From: Moritella marina ATCC 15381
Lineage (GTDB): Bacteria > Pseudomonadota > Gammaproteobacteria > Enterobacterales > Moritellaceae
DNA length: 64,000 nucleotides
Direction of reading: 5' to 3'
NCBI RefSeq assembly: GCF_008931805.1
Contig: NZ_CP044399.1
Coordinates: 4,141,370 to 4,205,369, forward strand
Position numbers and translations under genes: made by a program. The notes beneath the pieces are model-generated. The model saw nothing but the letters and a program-made list of their open reading frames with translations. It had not been told where the DNA came from and searched no databases. Positions 59,391 through 64,000 of the stretch are shown in pieces. How positions within the stretch are numbered: position 1 is the stretch's first letter; each line of letters opens with the position of its first letter.

Positions 59391-60608
59391 ATGGCAAATT
59401 ATTCGTATAAAGGCCGTGATAGCCAAGGCAAACTTGTTTCAGGCAAGCTCGAGTCGCAGAACCAAGATGCATTAGTGCAATCGTTAATGGCGAAAGGGAT
59501 CATTCCCACTGAAATTAAAGTGGTTAAAAATAACAGCGGTAATATAGATCTGAGTCAACTACTCACACGGAGCATTCCACTTGCAGAGTTAGTTATTTTT
59601 GCACGGCAAATGTATTCGCTCACGCGTGCGGGTATCCCAATGATACGTGCGATCAAGGGTTTATCTGAGTCAAGTTCTCATGCCAAGCTTAAAGACGTGC
59701 TGAACGATGTTGTGGTACGCCTAAATAGTGGTAATACCTTATCGGCATCAATGGCGGCGCATCCTCACGTATTTGCGTCTATTTTTGTATCGATTGTGCG
59801 AGTGGGTGAGAATACCGGTCGTTTAGATGATTCATTTTTGCAGATCGCCAATTACTTAGAATTGGAAATGGATACCCGGCGCCGGATTGCCAGCGCTATC
59901 CGTTATCCTATTTTTGTATTGGTGGCGATCTCTGCCGCGCTAGTGATCTTGAATATTTTTGTGATCCCGACGTTTGCCAATATGTTTAACAAATTCGGTG
60001 TTGAGCTGCCTTGGGCAACACGGGCTCTGCTGGCCTCATCCGCTTTTTTTGTTGATTACTGGCACTTATTAATTATTGCTGTGATTGGCGCGATCATTGG
60101 TTTTAAATATTATATTCAAACGGATAAAGGCAAGTTACGTTGGGGGCTGTTTTATATTCGCATTCCTATTGTTGGGCCTGTGATTGAAAAAACCTTGTTA
60201 TCGCGTTTCGCCCGCAGCTTTTCGTTGATGTTAAAAGGCGGGGTGCCACTGAATAACAGTTTAACGCTGGTTTCATCAACGGTAGATAATGCCTGGATGG
60301 AAGTACGTATTTTAGCGATGCGAGCGGGTATTGAAGAAGGTAAAAGTTTGACTATTACCGCCAGTGAAAGCGGTATGTTTACGCCACTTATTTTACAGAT
60401 GATCTCGGTGGGCGATGAAACCGGCCAGGTCGATGACTTATTATTAGAAGCCGCGCAGTTTTATGAACGTGAAGTGGATTACGAACTGCAATCGTTGACC
60501 GCGAAGATTGAACCAATATTGATAGGTATCGTTGCGGTGATGGTATTGATTCTAGCACTTGGTATCTTTGTGCCGATGTGGGATATGATGGGCGTAGTAC
60601 AAGGTTAA
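59391..60608 (+). CDS. mshG: MSHA inner-membrane platform protein MshG
   Basis: 405 residues of the GspF/PilC type with two cytoplasmic helical domains and three membrane segments (about 168-190, 220-240 and 375-397). It anchors the extension ATPase and the growing pilus. It starts 22 bases after mshE and ends the first block of the locus. The expected mshF and mshB do not follow. Confidence 0.95.
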   Translation: MANYSYKGRDSQGKLVSGKLESQNQDALVQSLMAKGIIPTEIKVVKNNSGNIDLSQLLTRSIPLAELVIFARQMYSLTRAGIPMIRAIKGLSESSSHAKLKDVLNDVVVRLNSGNTLSASMAAHPHVFASIFVSIVRVGENTGRLDDSFLQIANYLELEMDTRRRIASAIRYPIFVLVAISAALVILNIFVIPTFANMFNKFGVELPWATRALLASSAFFVDYWHLLIIAVIGAIIGFKYYIQTDKGKLRWGLFYIRIPIVGPVIEKTLLSRFARSFSLMLKGGVPLNNSLTLVSSTVDNAWMEVRILAMRAGIEEGKSLTITASESGMFTPLILQMISVGDETGQVDDLLLEAAQFYEREVDYELQSLTAKIEPILIGIVAVMVLILALGIFVPMWDMMGVVQG

Positions 60609-60868
60609 TTTGTTGTTACTACTATAGTGATATTTTTGATTGTGCGGGTATAATACACAATATGGTTTTGGCGCTTACAATATCAAATATTATAATTGTC
60701 CGGAATGTTGTTATTAAGCGACATTTATGAAAAAAAACTAGTGAAACTGTACATTTTTTGGCATAGTATCAAAAAATAGACTAAGACGTACATTAATGTA
60801 AATTAGGTGGATGTTCTACCGGTTATATGTTCATGTAATTTATATAAAAAACAGCTTTTGGAGCTAAA
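60609..60868. promoter_or_regulatory. Upstream region of mshA
   Basis: 260 bases separate mshG from the pilin gene. A good TATAAT lies at 60649-60654 with a weak -35 box, and the ribosome-binding site before mshA is TTGGAGC. A separate strong promoter for the major pilin is expected; its exact position is not clear. Confidence 0.5.
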
Positions 60869-61336
60869 ATGAAAAGAAATGCAGGTTTTACACTAATCGA
60901 ATTAGTGATCGTAATTATTGTACTAGGTATCTTAGCTGCCACTGCTGTGCCGAAATTTATTAACCTTCAAGATGATGCTAAAGAAGCTGCAATGAAAGGT
61001 GTTGAATCTGCACTGCATAGTGCTGCCAATATCGTTTATTCTAAAGCGGCAATTGATGGTGTTGAAACAAAGTCAGGTGAAAACGTTGAAGACGCAGGTA
61101 CAACAATCAATACTGAATACGGTTACCCTGCTGCAACTGAAACTGGTATCGGTGCATCTGTTGAATTAAGTGGTTTTGGTTCTAAATATACAGTTGTAAC
61201 AGCACCAGCTGCAGATACTGCTTTATTTTGGAATGGTACAGCTTCTACTGGTAAAGCTACATGTATTAAATATACGGAAGCTACTTCTTCAGCTCGTTAC
61301 ACAATCAAGAGTGATGAGTGTGAAGATTTGATTTAA
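60869..61336 (+). CDS. mshA: MSHA major pilin MshA
   Basis: 155 residues with a short leader and the type IV prepilin cleavage motif NAG-FTLIELVIVIIVLGILAATAVP, so processing is between Gly and Phe at residue 6/7. The C-terminal region contains one cysteine pair (ATCIKY and SDECED) forming the usual disulfide loop. Its own upstream region and a terminator downstream suit a highly expressed pilin. It could be called mshB in some schemes, but size and position favour the major pilin. Confidence 0.9.
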   Translation: MKRNAGFTLIELVIVIIVLGILAATAVPKFINLQDDAKEAAMKGVESALHSAANIVYSKAAIDGVETKSGENVEDAGTTINTEYGYPAATETGIGASVELSGFGSKYTVVTAPAADTALFWNGTASTGKATCIKYTEATSSARYTIKSDECEDLI

Positions 61337-61339
61337 TAC

Positions 61340-61374
61340 TTTAAAGTTTAAAGTTTAAAGTTTAAAGTTTAAAG
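61340..61374. repeat. Heptanucleotide tandem repeat, five copies
   Basis: TTTAAAG is repeated five times without mismatch (35 bases), starting three bases after the mshA stop codon. Short exact repeats of this kind expand and contract by slippage. It sits just ahead of the terminator. Confidence 0.9.
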
Positions 61375-61377
61375 ATA

Positions 61378-61402
61378 AAGGCTTACTTCGGTAAGTCTTT
61401 TT
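61378..61402 (+). terminator. Rho-independent terminator after mshA
   Basis: AGGCTTAC pairs with GTAAGTCT (one G-T) around a TTCG tetraloop and is followed by TTTTT. It would limit read-through from the major pilin gene into the minor pilins. Confidence 0.85.
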
Positions 61403-61538
61403 TATATCCAACATATGGAATTAACTAATACCTAGTGACTAATGCAACTTACTTAAATTTATAATATTATCCATATTCAGTATGGTAAGTAACTAGACCT
61501 AGCACCCATAATTATTAAGCCATCAGGTACGATAGCAT

Positions 61539-62042
61539 ATGTTTAAAAATTCCGGATTTACTCTTATTGAGCTTGTTATCGTGATAATCCTGACTGGTAT
61601 TCTAGCCGCGACGGCGATCCCTAAATTAATTGGTAATGATGGTTTTGAAGCGCAAACTTATCGTGACCAACTAGTGCAATTATTAAAAACCGTGCAGCAG
61701 CAAGCAATGAGTTGTGATGATAATTGCCGTGCTAATTCTGGTGGCACGCCTCGTACAAATAACCTCTACGCTTGTAATAAAGTGATTATTGACAGCAACC
61801 GTTTTGGCATCCCCAAAGATTGTGGTGCAACTTTTCCGCTAGCTGGTTACGATGTTCCTCACTTAGGCATGAGTAAAGCGGAAGCTGATAGTAGCTCGAT
61901 TAGCTTTAATAGCCCGCTGCGTATAATTGAGTTTGATTCACTTGGTGTTGTGAGTGGTTGCACTGGCTGTATTATTGAAGTGAAAGGTGAAAATACATTA
62001 TCCATCCGCATCGAATCTCAAGGCTATATCCATGAAATGTAA
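61539..62042 (+). CDS. mshC: Minor pilin MshC
   Basis: 167 residues with a type IV prepilin N terminus (NSG-FTLIELVIVIILTGILAATAIP) and four or more cysteines in the globular part (SCDDNCR, YACNK, KDCGA, GCTGC). It is the first of four overlapping minor pilin genes; the next start lies 11 bases before its stop. Upstream is about 135 bases after the terminator, which may hold a separate promoter. Confidence 0.88.
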   Translation: MFKNSGFTLIELVIVIILTGILAATAIPKLIGNDGFEAQTYRDQLVQLLKTVQQQAMSCDDNCRANSGGTPRTNNLYACNKVIIDSNRFGIPKDCGATFPLAGYDVPHLGMSKAEADSSSISFNSPLRIIEFDSLGVVSGCTGCIIEVKGENTLSIRIESQGYIHEM

Positions 62043-62562
62043 ACAGCGCGGTTTTACCTTAATTGAGATTGTTGTTGGTATTGTGGTACTCGCGGTCGCG
62101 CTGACGATAGTGACTGGCGTGTTTTTACCCCAAGCGAGTAAAATGACTTCGCCTATGTATCAGATTAAAGCGACTGCATTAGGTAAGAGCATCATGAACC
62201 AAGTGCTGATCCGTTATTATGATGATGTGAATATCAGTTCTGGCAGTTTTAGTCCCTGTACTAATACAACTTGTACTGTGAGCTTTGGTGTTGAATCAGA
62301 AGATCCAGATGAACCTGATACATTTAATGATGTGGATGACTATCAGGTATATTGCTCCACAGATCCACAAACAACACTTAATCGCTTTACTGATGAATAT
62401 CCTGGTTACGGTATAAACATATGCGTAACCAATGCGGCGAATAAGTTTGTGCCTCTCACTCCTGAAAATACCAATAATAACGTAGCCAAGCGTATTGAAT
62501 TAACGGTATTCATGCCAAATAATGAAACAATTACGCTGACGTCATTTAAGGGGAATTACTGA
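62032..62562 (+). CDS. mshD: Minor pilin MshD
   Basis: 176 residues starting MKCKQRG-FTLIEIVVGIVVL, a prepilin leader and helix. I chose ATG 62032 because it gives the correct leader length; a longer frame from 61987 adds an unlikely 15 residues. Overlaps mshC by 11 bases and mshO by one. Confidence 0.88.
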   Translation: MKCKQRGFTLIEIVVGIVVLAVALTIVTGVFLPQASKMTSPMYQIKATALGKSIMNQVLIRYYDDVNISSGSFSPCTNTTCTVSFGVESEDPDEPDTFNDVDDYQVYCSTDPQTTLNRFTDEYPGYGINICVTNAANKFVPLTPENTNNNVAKRIELTVFMPNNETITLTSFKGNY

Positions 62563-63359
62563 TGATTAATTCCTTTAAACATAAACAGGCTGGTTTCACT
62601 TTAGTTGAACTGGTGACAGTCATTATCTTATTGGGTGTTGTCGGTACTTTCAGTAGCCGTTTTATTGCTGATAATGTGGTGTTGTATCAATCATCGGTTA
62701 ACCAAAATGAACGTCTTAACGATGCCCGTTTTGTGTTGAACAGAATGGCGAAGGAGTTAGACTCTGCGATAGCGTTTAGTGTAAGGGTAGATGGCAGTTG
62801 CATGAGTTTTGTGCCTTTTAATGCGGCTGGGCAGTATTTAAATAGTGTAGCAAGAGAAATTGATCCTATTCAATTAATTATGGATCCCGTTTCGCGTAAG
62901 TTAGGTGGTGATGCGACAGGTACTTTTGTCGATCAGCGTATTAGTGTATTAACCACCAGTGCAGCTGACTTCTATGATATCCCGGAAGTGGCTGATGATA
63001 GTATTGCAACGATTCAGAGCTATATTGCATCTGGTTCGCAAGCCACGTTGACGCTGGACTATCCCTTAGACCGAGATTCAGCGGCATCTCGTTATTTCAT
63101 TGCAGAGAGCAAAGTGCGCTATTGTTTATCGGCAGGGCAGCTACGTCGTAGCCAAGTTTTATTAACTGAATCATTTCCATTACTAATTTCGACATCTGGT
63201 GTATTAATGGCTGATAACTTAAGTACTGAGAGTAGTATGTCGTTAACCAACGCTAGTCAGTTTAGTAATGCGATTTTAGAATTAGACTTTCGTTTTTTAC
63301 TACGCGACGGTAATGAAATAAAATTTGAACATCAGGTGGTAATGTCTAATGTGCCGTAA
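62562..63359 (+). CDS. mshO: Minor pilin MshO
   Basis: 265 residues with the prepilin start KQAG-FTLVELVTVIILLGVVGTF and a larger globular domain, as expected for MshO (PilW/GspJ-like). Overlaps mshD by one base and mshP by eleven. Confidence 0.88.
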   Translation: MINSFKHKQAGFTLVELVTVIILLGVVGTFSSRFIADNVVLYQSSVNQNERLNDARFVLNRMAKELDSAIAFSVRVDGSCMSFVPFNAAGQYLNSVAREIDPIQLIMDPVSRKLGGDATGTFVDQRISVLTTSAADFYDIPEVADDSIATIQSYIASGSQATLTLDYPLDRDSAASRYFIAESKVRYCLSAGQLRRSQVLLTESFPLLISTSGVLMADNLSTESSMSLTNASQFSNAILELDFRFLLRDGNEIKFEHQVVMSNVP

Positions 63360-63774
63360 TCGTCATTCGAGTCCTTATAAGCAGCAGGGGAGCATGCTGG
63401 TGATCGCTATTTTTATTATAGTGGTGATCTCGTTATTAGTGGCGTCATTGAGCCGGATTTTAAGCTCGACTGCAGATAGCGTTGCTAATGAAGTGTATAG
63501 CGCGAAAGCTTATTATGCTGCGGATAGCGCTATGGAATATGGAATTTATCGAGCCTTACAAAACCCGCCATTATGTCCATTAGGCCCATTGGGTCCATTG
63601 AGTACACCTTTTATTTTAACAGGTGAAATCGGACTTGAGAACTGCACTGCAAAGGTCACTTGTCAGTTAATACCGGGCACTACGCAATATTACTTGGAAT
63701 CAACCGGCACATGCGATGGCGGAAAAATAGTTGCTGAGCATAAAGTTGAAGCCGAAGTACAATATGATTTTTAA
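63349..63774 (+). CDS. mshP: MSHA protein MshP (PilX-like)
   Basis: 141 residues with a single N-terminal hydrophobic helix (KQQGSMLVIAIFIIVVISLLVA) without the classical FTLIE motif, and a small cysteine-containing domain, matching MshP/PilX. It contains a short Pro/Leu/Gly repeat (CPLGPLGPLSTP). It is the last msh gene seen; mshQ, which follows in relatives, does not start within the remaining 226 bases. Confidence 0.85.
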   Translation: MCRNRHSSPYKQQGSMLVIAIFIIVVISLLVASLSRILSSTADSVANEVYSAKAYYAADSAMEYGIYRALQNPPLCPLGPLGPLSTPFILTGEIGLENCTAKVTCQLIPGTTQYYLESTGTCDGGKIVAEHKVEAEVQYDF

Positions 63775-64000
63775 GTTTAAATTCAGAAAATAGCCCTAAT
63801 TATATATTAATGCTGATAGCTATATTGGATTTTTTCAATCACCTTTACCTACATCACTTTTGGCTTTTTCTATGGTAATGACCGTGTTATTTATCGAAGA
63901 CGGTTAAATTAGTAGTGAGTAGTTCATAAAGTCTGATAAACTTGCCTCATTCATTGCGCATTGGTACAGTTAACCGATCCTGCAACATTTTACTTTTAGG
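63775..64000. other. Region after mshP to the window end
   Basis: 226 bases with no gene that I can support and no clear terminator hairpin. A downstream gene such as mshQ could begin outside the window. Confidence 0.4.

Noticed and set aside
60750-60785. Sigma-54 promoter upstream of mshA (TGGCATAG...)
   Set aside because: The GC element of the -12 box is missing.

Overview
The window reads as the chromosome of a marine gammaproteobacterium in the Shewanella/Vibrio/Moritella group. Moritella or a close relative is my best guess, from the 16S/23S sequence, the AT-rich composition, and the gene order gpmM-envC / yibN-secB-gpsA and pglL-uvrA-(EPS)-MFS-ssb-csrD-msh. The species is an inference; the gene order is what I can see.

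Region 1 (1-5030) is an rRNA operon: the 3' part of 16S, tRNA-Glu(UUC), 23S, and two tandem 5S genes closed by a strong terminator. Region 2 (5040-17130) is housekeeping: a GNAT acetyltransferase, a YkgJ-type cysteine-cluster protein, envC and gpmM facing left, the divergent yibN-secB-gpsA group, nfuA, a ComF-type protein, bioH, a hypothetical gene behind a short leader ORF, a DUF4202 protein, a MarC/YhgN membrane protein and a class V aminotransferase. Region 3 (17190-29250) holds pglL and uvrA, a compact polysaccharide-export operon (Wza-like, beta-barrel, Wzc-like kinase) with a CsgD/VpsT-like regulator upstream, then a YajR-type MFS transporter and ssb with its terminator.

Region 4 (about 29283-48553) is a genomic island between ssb and csrD. 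A 13-bp direct repeat at its two ends may be the attachment core. It opens with four consecutive genes: a tyrosine recombinase followed by three genes that I read as a Gamma-Mobile-Trio (GMT)-type module. Next come a Tn3-type serine resolvase behind a well-formed three-subsite res region, and a complete type I restriction-modification system (hsdM, hsdS, hsdR). A small gene bracketed by direct repeats is followed by two tandem-repeat arrays, one of them four copies of a 56-bp palindromic unit. Then comes a retron: ncRNA with a 12-bp a1/a2 repeat, a reverse transcriptase fused to a TOPRIM domain, and a small extra downstream ORF. A cluster of unrecognised genes ends the island. It looks like a mobile defence island; the most interesting unexplained parts are the retron-linked small ORF, the hairpin array and the unknown right-hand cluster.

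Region 5 (49069-63774) is csrD (mshH) followed by a nearly complete MSHA type IV pilus locus (mshI, a PilN-like gene, mshJ, K, L, M, N, E, G, A, C, D, O, P). Most genes from mshI to mshG touch or overlap. mshF and mshB, usually found between mshG and mshA, are not present. mshA has its own upstream region and is followed by a heptanucleotide repeat and a terminator before the minor pilin genes. Two surface programmes, the EPS operon and the MSHA pilus, therefore flank the ssb/island locus; both could be c-di-GMP linked, through the VpsT-like regulator and the MshEN domains of MshE.
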